Source: Allolobophora icterica
Lineage: Eukaryota; Annelida; Clitellata; Crassiclitellata; Lumbricidae
Length of the DNA: 64,000 bases
Assembly (NCBI GenBank): GCA_963556255.1
Contig: OY744609.1
Location: 25,141,036 to 25,205,035 of the forward strand
Direction: 5' to 3'
Below, piece after piece: positions 10,746 through 23,438 of this stretch. The notes beneath the pieces were generated by a model. The model had not been told where the DNA came from. It did not search any database and saw nothing but the letters and a program-made list of their open reading frames with translations. Positions within the stretch are counted from its first letter, which is position 1. Each line of letters begins with the position of its first letter. Position numbers and translations under genes: made by a program.

Positions 10746-11861
10746 TTAAGAGCCATCCATATATTACGTACGCATGGAGGGGGAGGGGTAACCGAAATGC
10801 ATATGCTTGCGTATGCTTGCGAACGGGGGTCTACTGATAATGTACGTACGCATAGGAAACGGGACTTCAAATTGATTGGCCTTCAAGTGAGCTGGAGTTG
10901 TCTTTCCAGCTATCCGGTACTACCAGAGGAAGTAGGACCAGGGGTGGACTGGCCCACGGGGACACCGAGAAAAATCCCGGTGGGCCGCCAGGGTCGGTGA
11001 TATTTGGGCCGCTTCTAAGTTCTTAGACACAATGTATAAAAATCGGCTATGTTATTTATAATAATTTTTATGGTATTTATGACGGCGTTATTTTTTACGC
11101 TAGAAGGCATAAGGCTGACGACAGAAATTCCGGGCCCATAGGCAGAGCAGTCACGGGCCCCTAAACTATCTTTAGGCCTTATGAGGAAATCGAGAAAACA
11201 AATTGAAATAAAACAGTGCTGGTACGACCGTACGATACTATGTTTGTAGGCCTATGTATACATCTACGATTTTATTCAGTAATATTATATTTGAAAGGCA
11301 TAAATCATAAACTTTGTATAACTGATTATAATATTTTTTATAAGTTGATTGCGGGCCCGGACGGCCGGGCCCCTAAAACTCTCGGGGCCCCTGGGCATTT
11401 ACCCCCGCCCCTCTCGGCGGGCCTAAGAAGGTAGACTTATATAATTAACAGTTGAATCTTAAACCGAGGTTCTACTTCCGTTAAGTTTCTCTTTGACGAA
11501 GATTCTTTTATTATTATTGGTTAATAAATTAATGAAAAAATTTACGGTCATGAGTGATTTAAATTTGAAATGTAAATGTAAAGATGGTGCGGAAAAGGTA
11601 AGATATAAGAAACTAAAAATTCTTGCTAAAGATGGAGCCAAAAGCCAAAATCTAGTCAATTTATTTAAAGTTACTCAAGGCAAAGAGACTGTCACTAAAT
11701 GTTCGACGAGGACAGCGTCAATGAAGATTCTCCACATGAACTCTGGGACGACCAAGTTGGGCATAAGAGTGACGAACTTACGAAATGTAATTCTTGCAAA
11801 AAGTCCTGTTTGCTGCTTTTCTGTGTTACATAAATACAGCTTCTTTGGTCACACTTGCAAG

Positions 11862-12217
11862 CAGCGGCGTAGCTAGGATATTTTGCGCCCGGGGGCGAAC
11901 TATGAAATTGGCGCCCCCCCCCCCGTTCACATTTTCCAAATACATCGAATGGCAATTTAAATTTTAATGAAATGAAATATCAAAACTACAAGCTAATTGT
12001 TTCGAAAAATCATACCTGACACACTAATTTAGAAGTAACGAGGATATAACTGGATATTTTTGGGGCGCCAAAATTAAATCTTATAATTTTTGGAATAAAT
12101 TAGTTAAAATTACATCAAAATAAGGAAAAAATATTAATTTTTAACCCTCGTTTTGGCGCCCCCTTCCTTTGGCGCCCGGGGGCACATGTCCCCTCTGCCC
12201 CCCTAGCTACGCCTCTG
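11862..12217. mobile_element. hAT MITE nested in the larger hAT
   Basis: Ends CAGCGGCGTAGCTAGG and CCTAGCTACGCCTCTG; subterminal GCGCCCGGGGGC repeats on both sides. Flanks cttgcaag (11854-11861) and cttgcagg (12218-12225) match 7 of 8. Confidence 0.9.
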
Positions 12218-12251
12218 CTTGCAGGCACCTGTTTTGTGCATATAACTCTTA

Positions 12252-12741
12252 GGGGCCATCCATATAGTACGTACGCATGGATTGGAGGATGGAGGGGGTT
12301 AACCCAAATGCATGTGCTTGGGTCTACATGTACGTACGCATAGGAAACGGGGCGAGGGACCTGTGATTTGTCTATATTGGCCTTCAAATTGATGGGCCTT
12401 CAAGTGAGCCAGAGTTCAGTCTTTTCAGTTATCAGGTACTACCAGGGAAGTAGTGTAACTTGTATGCCACCTTACGGTCCTTACCTCTGAACGCTATTAT
12501 TAAACTATCACACAGCTCAGCAGTGAGTCCATGGATCACTCGTCTTTCAATTTGACCTAAAGTGCAGACAGCCGCTGCCTGGACCTGTCGTACTGACACA
12601 TTCTGCAGCTGGTCTTTGAGGGCGAGGTGCGTCAAGCGTACGTAAGCAGGTGGGTGGAAAAAAGTACGTGTGCGTACAGGGAAGAGAAGGGTCCAATTTT
12701 TCCAGATTTTGCTTACGTACCGGTACTATATGAATGGCCTC
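12252..12741. mobile_element. PIF/Harbinger-like MITE (inner copy) nested in the hAT
   Basis: Ends GGGGCCATCCATATAGTACG and inverted GAGGCCATTCATATAGTACC, with TTA on both sides (12249-12251, 12742-12744). The interior is highly similar to the outer copy, for example aactatcacacagctcagca, attctgcagctggtctt and aaaaaagtacgtgtgcgtac. Confidence 0.88.
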
Positions 12742-13756
12742 TTATTATACTGACTCTGTCCTCTACCCAATTAGCGTGTGAGAGATCTTTCTCAAAACTG
12801 AAGTAGATTAAAAATCGCTTGCTAAGTTCGTTGTCTTCTACAAATCTTGAAGCATTTTTGCTCATGTCGGTAGAAACCGATGTTTTAAGCGAACTATATA
12901 ATGACACAATTAGGCCTATAGATCATGTGTCTGAAATGGCACCCAGCTTAAAGAAGTTGCTTAGACAATAACCATCATTTTGGTGGGTTATGATCAATCG
13001 ATTTATAACATTAAATGCATTCTTAATATTTTATGTCTGATGTAAATTAGGTTTTCGATTCATCGTTGTGTTATGACTATCCCGTTGTAAAGTTAAATGT
13101 TACCTTGGCTGAAAACAAATCCCCAAGAAAAATAAATGTCGGATAGGGCCGCTTTTGATTTTTTCCCGGGCCGCTTTGACACTCCAGTCCACCACTGAGT
13201 AGGACTGTGGGAGAGGTGTCACATGTATGCCACCTTACCTCTGAACGCTATTATTAAACTATCACACAACTCAGCAGTGAGTCCATGGATTACTCATCCT
13301 TCAATCTGGCCTAAAGTGCAGACAGTCGATGCCTGGACTTGTGGTACTGGCACATTCTGCAGCTGGTCTTAGGTGGGAGGGGGTAGAAAAAAGTACGTGT
13401 GCGTACAGGGAGGGGTCCAATTTTCGCGGATTTTTGCGTACGTCATATATGGATGGCCCCTAATTCGCCCCTCATGTGCAGTTGAGAAAATTCCTTAGAA
13501 TAAGCCCTGGGCGATAATAGATAGCTCTGGTTGAAATCTGTTTGATAGAAAAGGTCGTTGGTTGACATTAGACGCCATCTGTCGTAAACACAGCATTTTA
13601 TAGCGCTATTATATGCCAACATTCGAAGTTAGAGAAATTTATTTACTCGTCGATGTCATTGATCACAGCATGTTGCTCCAAAGACTCAATCTAGTAACTG
13701 GCCAACATCAAATTGTCAGTAACATTAATTTTACTGACAATTTGATGGCCTCCTCC

Positions 13757-14608
13757 CAGTGGCGTAGAAAGGTTTTTGGGGGCCCTTGTGCAGAGCTTCG
13801 ATGATGGGCCCCTTGAACCCCTTCGATTTGAAAAAACCGCTGTGCAAAAAACACTTGGCGCTTTTGCGATATTTGCTTATTTCGCACCGTGAAAAATATG
13901 CAAATATCACAAATCGCACCCCAATTAAATAATAATTAAATAATTAGGGCCTACACTTCAATTATTTTCTTCGATTTATTTTTATAAAATTGTTTTTTTA
14001 TTTCTCCAGGCTAGCATAAAAAATTGAACTAGGTCTAATTAAAGCATAGGCCCTAATTAATCTAAAATATTGTTCCATCTGCCTTGACTGCTAAAATATG
14101 AATTATCCACACTTAAATTCTGTCAAATTGTGAAACAGATGGGTTGGTTGGTAAAATAACGAAATCGTTTCCGCGCCTTCTCTTACACAAAAATATCTAC
14201 CGCTTTGAAGTGTCAAGCTTTCTGGCATGTTCATTTCTATTGACAAGATTGCCAAGCCGCTCAGTCGCTCTTCTGACATTGTACTTCGTATAATTATATA
14301 GTTTTTGATTAGCTTCAATTTTGAAAATGATCGTTCACATGGCGCAACAGTCACAGGCAAAGTCAACAGGAACATGTAGGCAGTGCAGACATCATCGCTG
14401 AATGTAGATGAGAGTCAACGAGTAACAGTTGTGCAATTTCGAAGATGGTTGATCATTTGAGTGTTTATTACTGCACACGTCGTTGCTAACTTGCTGTTCA
14501 TGTAGATTCACTTCTAGGCTAAAATTGATACTCGCTGCCAGAGGCCCTTCTGACCGCCGGGGGCCCTTGTGCTTTGCACAACCTGCACAACCCATTGCTA
14601 CGCCCCTG
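13757..14608 (-). mobile_element. hAT transposon with perfect 8-bp TSD
   Basis: Ends CAGTGGCGTAGAAAGG and inverted CAGGGGCGTAGCAATGG. Flanks 13749-13756 and 14609-14616 are both CCTCCTCC. 852 bp with a transposase C-terminal remnant on the minus strand. Confidence 0.92.
14103..14375 (-). pseudogene. hAT transposase dimerisation-domain remnant
   Basis: The minus-strand frame shows LTLPVTVAPCERSFSKLKLI, then KNYIIIRSTMSEERLSGLAI and LSIE, the conserved C-terminal hAT block. Upstream catalytic regions are absent from the 852-bp element, so this is the fossil of a longer autonomous copy. Confidence 0.85.
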
Positions 14609-14616
14609 CCTCCTCC

Positions 14617-15749
14617 CATCTTTCTTCAACCCTCAGAATGACTACGTGCAAAATTAAGTGTAGGCCCTAGCTAATCTGGGTGAGTGTTTGACACCACAGA
14701 GATTCAGAGCCTTTTTTATAAGTTAGGCTGTTTCTAATTAACAAATTTAAATGGGCAAATTCGAATCTCTGTAGCCTATATGGAAAGGGGGATATGATGA
14801 TTAAATTCGGCAGTGAAAGCAACGACCGAAGAAGTTTACAGTTAGTAAATGAAAAGCCCTACAATAACCGTTACAAATAATACAACGGGTATTTCTGAAT
14901 GATACCACGATTTGAAATAATAGAATTCACTAGATGGCAGCTCTGAAATGACAGGCAAGACATCGACTGTCTAAAATAATATGCTGTTGCTGCTGCTGCT
15001 GATTACCATGACGGTGATAATGGTGACAACAATAACAATAAAAATAAAGAATAATAATGCAATAGCAATAATGACAATGATAAAAATAACGATAAGGAAA
15101 CAATAATAGTATAAATAATAATAATTATTATAGTAATGTTAAGGCTGGGCTTTCATAACTTGGCCATGACCTTGCTCAGAAGGCATGCTGACCAAAAGTT
15201 TTTAATAATAAATAAATGACTATGATGTGTATGATGACAATGACTATGATTAAAATAACAAAGCTATAACAATAGCAACGACAATAACATCAATAACATT
15301 ATCAACAACGATTGCAACACCAATGCCACTGGCCACCGCCACCAACAAGAACAACAATAGTCATAACAACAATAACAATAATAACAACGACAATAACAAT
15401 ACCACTACCAATAACATTAAGAATTACAATGAAACTATAGGCTATAATAACAATAGTAGTTGTCTGTCGCCTTTCGCAGCAGCTTCTGGCAGCCGGAACT
15501 TGACGATTTTTAGCTAGCCCAGACAATTTATTCTGAAGGATTTTATGTACATCGAGAAAAATTATTATTACATGTATTTTTAATTTTTTATATCATAATG
15601 ATGGTTGTCAAGAACGGCTCCAGGATTTCAATAAATGAAGTCACGTGGCGAACGCTGAACACCATCAAACACAACGACATAACACCGGTTTTCACATAAT
15701 TTCATTGACTAAAATAATGCATCCATCCAGCGCATCCATTGTAAAATTG
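14617..15749. other. AT-rich DNA with decayed (AAC/AAT)n
   Basis: Imperfect ACA/ATA trinucleotide runs at 15020-15130 and 15230-15430. The poly-Asn frame there is an artefact. No gene seen. Confidence 0.5.
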
Positions 15750-17112
15750 TATCATTTACCTACAGCGTCCTTCAACCCCCAACCTCTTATATTCGCTAGC
15801 TATTCACAACACAGCCGCCCAGATATACTCGTTCCTCATCATACCTATCACTATCTCGGCTGTCCGTCTCAGTGGCGGCGCCAGACGTCTTTTGTAACCA
15901 GGGTCCAGAGCATAGCCAGGGCAGTCAAACAAGTAACCAGCGCAGAAGGCGATTTATGGAGAGCGCGGTAGCGTGAGCATAATTGGTGACCGTATACGAT
16001 CGCGCTACCGCGCTCGCCAAAAATCGCCCCTACCCTGCACTATTATGGTTGTCAATAGTAAGGAGGTCAGATGGCCAAGCCCGCTGGAAGCTTTTTGACA
16101 TTTGTAAAGAAAATTTTAACATTTCAGTGAATTTAGTGAATTTATAACTCAGGATATAACAAATATGCCTGAAGAAATTCTGGACAAGGCAAAAATTCTG
16201 GCAGGGCATCGACCAGGGCATAGGCTTTTTTACCAGGGCATTTGCCCTGGCGCGCCCTGGTGTAGCGCCGCCCCTGGTCCGTCTCCTCTCTAAATTCAGC
16301 ACACGCCTCTTAATCAATACTGCATCAGCTCTTTGGAACAACCTCTCAAAAGACCTATTCCAATTCGCTTATTCTCCTCTGTCGTCTTTCAATCTCACCT
16401 CTCCTCCGCTTGCTCTCTCCTGCAGCTTTCCACTCGCGGCTCAAAACCGAACTCTATCCTATCCTGATTCTACTCCTGCGCCATCCCACGACCATCGCCA
16501 TCAACAGTTTCTCCTCAACTTGACATCCGGATTCTGACCTGGCACCGTAGCGGACTACTCATATCTCTCTCTTCTCTCTCTCCTCCGTCAGGTGTGCACC
16601 GACGATGAGGCCTTAGCATGACGTTTCCACATCGTTCTGTCCCTGGTTTTATCGATGGCATCCTCATGTTCAAGCCCTGTGCCCATAAATCCTCCTTTCC
16701 GTCATCATCTTAAGGTTTCCTGGTCCTATGCCAGGTGGTGACCAATCCTCTCCTGGCAGGATAAGGAAGCCGGTGGGAAGATTTAGAGGCCTCTTTCGTC
16801 CTCAGGTGTCATTCCGGCACCTGCCTCCTGCGTTGGCCAGCCATTTCTGGGTTCCTGGTGAGCCTGTCCACCTCGCGTGTCGCCCTAGGTGGTCCTTCAG
16901 CCGAAGCCTTCGCCACTGATGGCATAGCCTCACCAGGCAATCCATTACTTGACTGTTCACCCCCCCCCCCCCCACCACGGTGAGGTGCAGGTAGGACTAC
17001 AGCACTTGGCTAATGCTGACTTAATTTGATATACCGCCAGTTAATAAACTGGTCTCTCTGAAGTGGTTATTGTGTGGCGCTGAGAAATTTCAGAGATTTA
17101 CATTACATTACA
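15750..17112 (+). mobile_element. CR1/L2-type LINE 3' half, split by a hAT MITE
   Basis: Broken plus-strand coding ends with ASALWNNLSKDL and then AAQNRTLSYPDS, matching the C-terminus of the copies at 33130 and 33490. A long 3' UTR follows, then the shared terminus ctggtctctctgaag...gcgctgagaaatttcagaga with a TTACAT/ATTAC tail (17040-17112). The hAT at 15870-16276 interrupts it. Confidence 0.75.
15870..16276. mobile_element. hAT MITE with perfect 8-bp TSD, inside a LINE
   Basis: Ends CAGTGGCGGCGCCAGACG and inverted CAGGGGCGGCGCTACACC. Flanks 15862-15869 and 16277-16284 are both GTCCGTCT. 407 bp. Its interior contains the 15-bp near-palindrome gcgcggtagcgtgag/cgcgctaccgcgctcg around 15961-16016. 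Confidence 0.92.
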
Positions 17113-17204
17113 ACACGAGCATGTAAAGAGGTCTCGGGGGCGGGGCTTGGCTTCAGTCGGGGTAAGCCAAATCAATCGCCTGTAGAAATTCTATTATCGC
17201 CATC

Positions 17205-17206
17205 GC

Positions 17207-17247
<41 letters not shown>

Positions 17248-17327
17248 CCACCACCACCACCACCACCACCACCACCACCACCACCACCACCACCACCACC
17301 ACCACCACCACCACCACCATCATCATA
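17205..17327. repeat. (CAT)n-(CAC)n compound array
   Basis: About 40 bp of CAT repeats pass directly into about 75 bp of CAC repeats and back to CAT; register is kept through the single T to C change. Confidence 0.95.
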
Positions 17328-17424
17328 AATATGCGATTTTGATCAAGTTCAAGATGTGACTGAAGCAATGGATGGGCAGGGCTTGTAAGTTACATTGCGA
17401 CATTGTTTGTTAGAAGTATATTAA

Positions 17425-18560
17425 TTCATTCCTTCAATCTGAAAATGTATATAGCGCCTCTTCAAGAGGCCTACCAGAGTCTCTCCCGGCCACGGCTAAA
17501 GAGGGTAGACGTAAGCAGTTGGTAGAAGGCAGGTGGTTGTTCCGGGTCAATGAGCGTAGGGCGAACGGAAGTCTATTCCAGGTAGCAGGGCCAACAATCG
17601 AGGTCGAAGGCTATCTGACCATAAGGTGAGCCCGAGGGTCCAGAAGCTCTTCCCTAGTCGTAGAGCGCAAGGCTGGGCGGGAGGCCAAGCCTGAATTCGA
17701 ACAACAGAGTTCAGATAAGTAGAGACATCGCCAGACAAGTGCTGTTATCCTGCAGGAAATGCGCGTCGAGGCAGGGAGCCAATGCAGGCCATCACGCATG
17801 TAGGCAGAGCGAAGGACCCGGTCAAGGCGTCCTTTTAGGCCAACCGAGTGACCGGTAAGAACCGAACAACAGTGGTCGCTTTATTGGTAACAAAAGCATG
17901 AACAAAGCTGACCGCAGCATTATGAAAGGGACCATAGTACAACACGCAACTGTCAGATCTGATAATAGCAGTTCCGCGGGACCAAGTCAACGTGTTGTGA
18001 GAGGCTAAGCTCTCGATCACGTGTCACACCCAGATACCGGACAGTAAGCGAGAAGGTGACATGGGGGAAGGTCACAGCCAACAGGTACAGGTCAAACCCC
18101 GTCAGCTGCCTGCGACCACCAAGCCAAATAAACTGAGTTTTGGACGGGTTCAAAAGCAGTTAGTTTGAGGCTATCAATAGCATGGCACATCAGTCCAACA
18201 GAAGCTGCTGCATCAGCCGCATGGCAGTGGATATTATGTTTGTACGTGCAGGAGGCTCAGGAGCCAACATGACCGTAACCGGAGCTGTTATCGGAAGTGA
18301 AGAGGATATAGAGCAGTGTGCCTAGGACAGACCCAAGGGGTACAACGAAGATGGCGAGAACCCAGCTTGACCTGGAATAGCCAACAACAGCACAGCTAGT
18401 GCGATCATTAAGAAAAGAACAGAGCCAATCTAACGGTTACCAAATAACCCAAAAGAAACAGTGAGGCGCTGAAGAAGGATGGTATGATCAACCGAATCAA
18501 ATTCCGAACTAACATCAATGAGGTCTTTCTAGAAGAGGATCTGGCGCTATATGAATGAGT
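17425..18560 (-). mobile_element. CR1/L2-type LINE fragment, decayed
   Basis: In minus orientation, in several frames: an RT block like FDSVDHTILLQRL, VVPLGSVLGTLLYILFTSD (the PQGSVLGPLL motif), MNPSKTQFIWLGG, and a C-terminal LHWLPASTRISCRITALVWR, LCCSNSGLASRPALRSTTRE. The 3' end GGCGCTATATACATTTTCAG with a TGAA-like tail lies at 17410-17460. Many stops and frameshifts. Confidence 0.75.
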
Positions 18561-18930
18561 AACGTAGGAGAAGGTTAACGAGATGAATAAGGAAGAGACC
18601 AAGGAATAGGACATTGGGGGGGGGGGGGTGGTCACAGCCAACAGGCAAAGCTCCTGCACCAGCTTTATGCTGCGGGAAGAAAGTCAAGAAATTACAAGTC
18701 TGTTTTTCGCCGTAGTCGTGTTCTTTCACTATATAGACGGCAGACGATGCGGACTATACGAAGATGATCCGTCCTTGATGACAGCACTAACATTGATTGA
18801 CAGAAAATCGATTGGCAGACGTATTGCGCTCTGCTCGTCTGCGCCGTACCTGACGTTAACGATCGATGTGAAGATGAGGAGAAAGAAGAGTAAGAGAAGA
18901 AAAATAAATGACAGGAGCTTACAGGAGGAG

Positions 18931-18998
18931 GAAGAAGAAGAAGAAGAAGAAGAAGAAGAAGGAGGAGGAGGAGGAGGAGGAGGAGGAGGAGGAGGAAG

Positions 18999-19030
<32 letters not shown>

Positions 19031-19400
19031 GGAAGCATAGGAGGAGAAGGAGGGTAATAAGAAGAGAAATAGAGATAAAGGGGAAGAGGAGGCGGAAGAG
19101 GAAGGAAGAGAAAAAAAGAAATCGAGAAGAAGTAAGAATGATGCGGAAGAGGAAAGAGGTGTAGGGGAAAATAGACGAAGATAGAAGGGGAATATGGGGA
19201 AGGAAGCAACGGAGCAAAAGGTGAAGACAAAATTAAGAGGAGGAGGAGGAGTAGGAAGTTAAAGGAGAAGAAAGAGTAGAAGCAAAAGGAAGAGGAAGAA
19301 AAGAAAGGAGGAGACAGAGGAGATATGCGGAAGAGAAGAAGAAGGAAGAAGAGTAGGAGGAGGAGGAGGAAGAAGAGGAGAAGGAAAAGGAAGAGGGGCG
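18931..19400. repeat. Purine-rich (GAA)n/(GGA)n tract
   Basis: Strict GAA-GGA-GAA blocks at 18931-19029, then 370 bp of decayed AG-rich sequence. All long frames here are low-complexity artefacts. Confidence 0.9.
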
Positions 19401-19883
19401 TTATCATTTTATGTTGGTGTCATTAGCGAGTGCAGAGGCTTTATGTAGCGCCATAAAAGAAAGTTCCGCGTCGTTTATTGACTTGGACTAATGGCGGTGT
19501 TGCTATTGGTCCTATTTTGCACGTCATATCTTCTGCACCGAAACACCCGCAGATCGATCAATCGAATAGGTGAATATGAATGTCTCTCTGTCTCTCTCTC
19601 TCTGTCTTATTCTTTACCTGTTTCCCTCCTCCTTTTGCCTTTTCCCCCTTTACCTCCATTTTGTTACTCTCTTCCCCATCTCTCTGTGTCTCTGTGTCTC
19701 TTTCTCTGCCTCTCGACCTGTGTATCACTCTCAATGGCTCTCTGTCTCTGACTGTCTCTGTCTTTATGTCTGTCTCTTTCTCGCAACTCTTTACATCTCT
19801 CTGCCTTTCTGTCTGTGTGCTTCTGTCTGTCTCTGGAGGACGATTAGAAGGATGGATCGTTGGATAGACAGACGGATTGTTAA

Positions 19884-19951
19884 ATGGATGGAGGGATGGA
19901 TGGATGGATGGATGGATGGATGGATGGATGGATGGATGGATGGATGGATGG
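19884..19951. repeat. (GGAT)n tetranucleotide array
   Basis: About 17 GGAT units, preceded by a TCTC/TGTC-rich pyrimidine stretch (19580-19840) and followed by decayed GGAT/GGTG. Confidence 0.95.
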
Positions 19952-20282
19952 TTGTTTCGATGGATGGATAGATCGATTGAACTATGGGCGGATGGGTGGG
20001 TGGGTGTTTGGATGGGTCGATGCATCAATCAATCAAATCGATCGACGGACTTCTGGACGGAGGGACGAAGCAGTGAAGCACCCTTAGATGGGGCGAGTGC
20101 GTTCAGGTAAGATGAGTTACCCCTTCCCTCTTTGAACAGAAGACGCGCAGTTTTTCAGCAGGTGTCGGTCTTTGATTGACAGCTTACTTGACGTCCGTCC
20201 TTTAGTCTGACACTGCAGTTGGCTTTGGGTCGACTCCACAGCAACGATAGATTAACACTTGTCCCATTCGCCATTCCCACGT

Positions 20283-20376
20283 AGCGCCGGTGAATGAGCT
20301 GGTCTCCCTGACGTGGCTTTTGTGTGACGCTGAGAAATTTCAGAGATTTACATTTACATTTACATTCACCGAACCA
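20283..20376 (+). mobile_element. CR1/L2-type LINE, 3' terminus only
   Basis: gtagcgccggtgaatgagct, ctccctgacgtggcttttgt and gctgagaaatttcagagatt, ending in (TTACAT)n; the same terminus as at 17040 (plus) and 33508 (minus). Confidence 0.75.
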
Positions 20377-20399
20377 ACGTAGAATCTGGCACGCCGAAC

Positions 20400-20660
20400 C
20401 ATGCCTCCTCCTCCTCCTCCTCCTCCTCCTCTTCCTCTTCCTCCTCCTTATTTCGTCATGTTCATCGCATTCTCCACCACCTCCTTCTCCTTATCCTCCT
20501 CATTTAATCATGTTAATCCCAATCTCCAGCTCCTCTTCCTCCTCCTTCTCCTACTCATGTTCCAACTCCCACTTTCTTCTCATCTTTATTCTTCTTCTCG
20601 CTCCTTTCCTCATCCTTCTCTTTCTTTCCCTTTTTCCGTTTGATCTCCTCCTCCTTATTA
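20400..20660. repeat. (CTC)n pyrimidine-rich tract
   Basis: A CCT/CTC run at 20402-20450 and decayed CT-rich sequence to about 20660. Confidence 0.85.
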
Positions 20661-21053
20661 TCCTCCTCACTTTTCGCTGTACATCTATTCAATATCTCCC
20701 TCTTCGGAGGCGCTTCCTTTTATTCTCCTCCTCTTTCTTTCGTTCCCTTCAGAAGGGAACGAAAGGACCCTTCTCCTATTCCTTGTTCTCTTCCCTATTC
20801 ACCTTGTTAATCTTCTCGTACGGTACTCATTCGTCCATTAAGTAACACCGTTCCGGATTAATTGCCTCTTGAGCTGTCTTAATCATTCACGTCTGCTATT
20901 ATATCTGGCGTTCATTCGAATACCCACGACGACGTGTAACAAGGTGAATTGGCACTTAAGAGCTAAACGTGTGAGAGAACACCTGTTGTGTATTACGGCT
21001 TAGGCCTACATCCTCGGATAGGCAAAGCTTGATTCTTGTCGATTTCGTCGCCG

Positions 21054-21224
<171 letters not shown>

Positions 21225-21329
21225 GTTGGGATAAATAGTAAGGGTGAATATTTAAAAATAAAGTATAGTAGGTATAGGAAACTATTCAAATAGTATTTTA
21301 AATAGTTGTGGACTATTGTAAATAGCACC

Positions 21330-23430
21330 TGACTATTAAAAACCATTTATCTATTATCTGTTTCAGTTACAGATTATTGTCGAGAAAGGTTGCAATTTTC
21401 TACTGTATTAGCATTCAGTTAGTAGTTCTGAATAACTGTAAGCAAGAACAACTGTTCAAAAGTTTCATCATATATGCGATTCATTTTGTTGATGAGAATT
21501 AGTGCTGCACTATGTATTCTCTCTACTGGAGCACTCGATAGAATGCTTGATTTGAAGCGCAGAAACGTTGACTTATTCGTGCGTTTCTAGTCAACGTGAC
21601 GCATCATTCAGATACTTCAAATGAGGATCCTCTGCTTGCATAGTTGATAAATCATTGAAGAAGTTATCACTTACAAACCGAATTGGATGGCACTGCTTGG
21701 TAACTGTGAATGGAAGTACTCTCAGTAGTGTCACTTTCATCATGTACGTTATCTATTGCTTTTGCAGAGGCATGGAGCACATGACTTTCACGTTTGGGTT
21801 TTCAACCGTATGCTGAGTTTGAACTTTGGCTGACAAACTGCTGCTATGAGGAATTCACTGTCATCAAAAAGACGCCCAAGTCGTTGCTCGCCAGTACTGC
21901 AGCATCAAGAAGTTTAGTTAGTGTAAATGTTATAGGGTTGCTGTACTGGTATGGCGCTGTCTCTTAGGCTGTGCCCCGGCCGCATTTTCGCCGATCCAAG
22001 ACTCTTACGGCAGATAGGCGGAGTCATGATAAGCCAGCACCTCGTAATTGGCTGTATGTAGGTCATGCTAAAAATAGACACACTGCGCTTCTCTCCATCT
22101 TCGTTTTATAAACTACTAGATGTATTTTTCATTTTCATTCAAAGTCATTTAGTAAAGAAAATGTCAAGTTTTCCCTTGTTACCGAAAGGTTACACTTATT
22201 TAAGCGAAAGTGGTGAAAGCACAATTTTAAAGTGCGAATAGCTGAAGTTCGCGACGAAGCTGGTGCCAGGTATGTGCACGTGTATATTTTTCAATAGGCC
22301 CTAGTGACCATATGGCCTCAACCCTGCAAATGTTTTAATTAATTTATTGGAGAATGTTTTTCAAATGAGCGCCACGGACCGTGATAGCTGGTCTAACTGA
22401 TGTGGCTTTCACTCTAAATTGAAAACTTACCTCTTCCAGTATGCCTGTGGCTCTTAATGGTTCCCTGGGTTCAATGTGCTTTTCTGAACTTTGCAAGGAG
22501 GGCATAATACTGTTGTATTGTATTTAACAGTAGTCCTCAGACATTTGTCTTTGCATCTTTGGCTACATCACAAAATGTTAGCAACTATCAGACTTGAAAG
22601 CCTTTCCTTACAGGCTACATGTACTAATAATGAATTGTCAATTTTTCTTGGCATGCTAAGATTTCAAACCCAGATCAGAAGGTGAAAGTCATATGCATTA
22701 GCTATTTGTCATAACTGCACGAGGAATTTGTATAGTTTTTTGCATTGAAACAAATACTCTGTGTTATTTGATATTTAGAGCCAAGTGAGCAGACTGGCAT
22801 AACAAATCTCATATCTTACTAGGGCCTTCAAACTTTGGCAGCAAAATAGCTAAGGAAGAACTGCCTCGCTTACCTGGAAACATCAATCAACCTGGATCAC
22901 AAGATAATAGGTAATGACTTAATGTTTTTACGAAACTTTCATTTCTGCATTATTTCAATATTGTTTATTGGGTTCATTACCAATATTTATGGATTAAAAT
23001 TTTGTTAAATACGAATCAGAATATGTACCCCTGAGAAAACTGGATGTTAACAGCCAAGCCAAGTCATCCACGATCTCGACCCCTTGTTGTCGATCAAGAT
23101 TGTAAATTTCATTCCATTTCCTATCTTCATGATCTCAAGGATCATTTCTGTATTAATAATGAATCTGACCATGCTGCCTTTCCTATGCATTACTTGTTAG
23201 TTCTGTCATGCCTTTCTATGATTGTGATTAGCATGGCAATATCATCTGCAAAAATCTTTCAACTTGTTTTCATTTACCCAGTCAAGTCCAGTGAAATACA
23301 AGTGCAGTGTATATATTAAATAATATAGTAATGCGATGCAATATGAACGGTGAGATTTGTTCAGAAAAATTTCTCGCAGCATCAGCAGCCTTTGTTGCCA
23401 TATGGTGTCGCAAAATTGCAGATCCTGCCT
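21330..23430. other. Largely unique AT-rich DNA with small repeat pieces
   Basis: Contains a 32-bp sequence at 21981-22012 repeated in inverted form at 27602-27633, and at 22370-22435 a possible LINE 3' scrap (gatagctggtct...actctaaattgaaaactta). No confident gene. Confidence 0.4.
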
Positions 23431-23438
23431 CTGATTTG

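Larger units (their letters stand above)
11553..12971 (+). pseudogene. hAT transposase remnant (N- and C-terminal ends)
   Basis: The N-terminal piece (about 11553-11700) reads KCKCKDGAEKVRYKKLKILAK and then LVNLFK, resembling the start of ZMYM1-like hAT transposases. The C-terminal piece (about 12745-12971) has CERSFSKLK then KNRLLSSLSSTNLEAFLLMS, the hAT dimerisation region. A stop lies at LK*IK in the C-terminal piece. The catalytic middle is missing and two MITEs sit between the pieces, so no active enzyme is made. Confidence 0.75.
10939..13197 (+). mobile_element. hAT transposon with perfect 8-bp TSD, internally rearranged
   Basis: Ends CAGGGGTGGACTGG and CCAGTCCACCACTG are inverted copies. 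The flanks 10931-10938 and 13198-13205 are both AGTAGGAC. Subterminal regions are rich in GGGCC words (11120-11420). The interior carries both ends of a hAT transposase on the plus strand but lacks most of the middle. It is interrupted by another hAT MITE (11862-12217) and a Harbinger-like MITE (12252-12741). Confidence 0.93.
10749..13460. mobile_element. PIF/Harbinger-like MITE (outer copy) split by a hAT
   Basis: Left end agagccatccatatattacg, right end inverted GGGGCCATCCATATATGACG, flanked by TTA (10746-10748) and TAA (13461-13463). The two halves, 10749-10938 and 13206-13460, are colinear with the intact sibling at 12252-12741. Removing the hAT and one target copy leaves about 445 bp. 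The Harbinger label is inferred from the trinucleotide TTA target and the palindromic termini. Confidence 0.8.

Noticed and set aside
22161..22913. Two exon-like segments (22161-22269 and about 22820-22913) with donor ccag|gtatgt and a joinable frame
   Set aside because: The joined frame has an in-frame TAG at 22239 and the peptide matches no family I know; the evidence is too weak.
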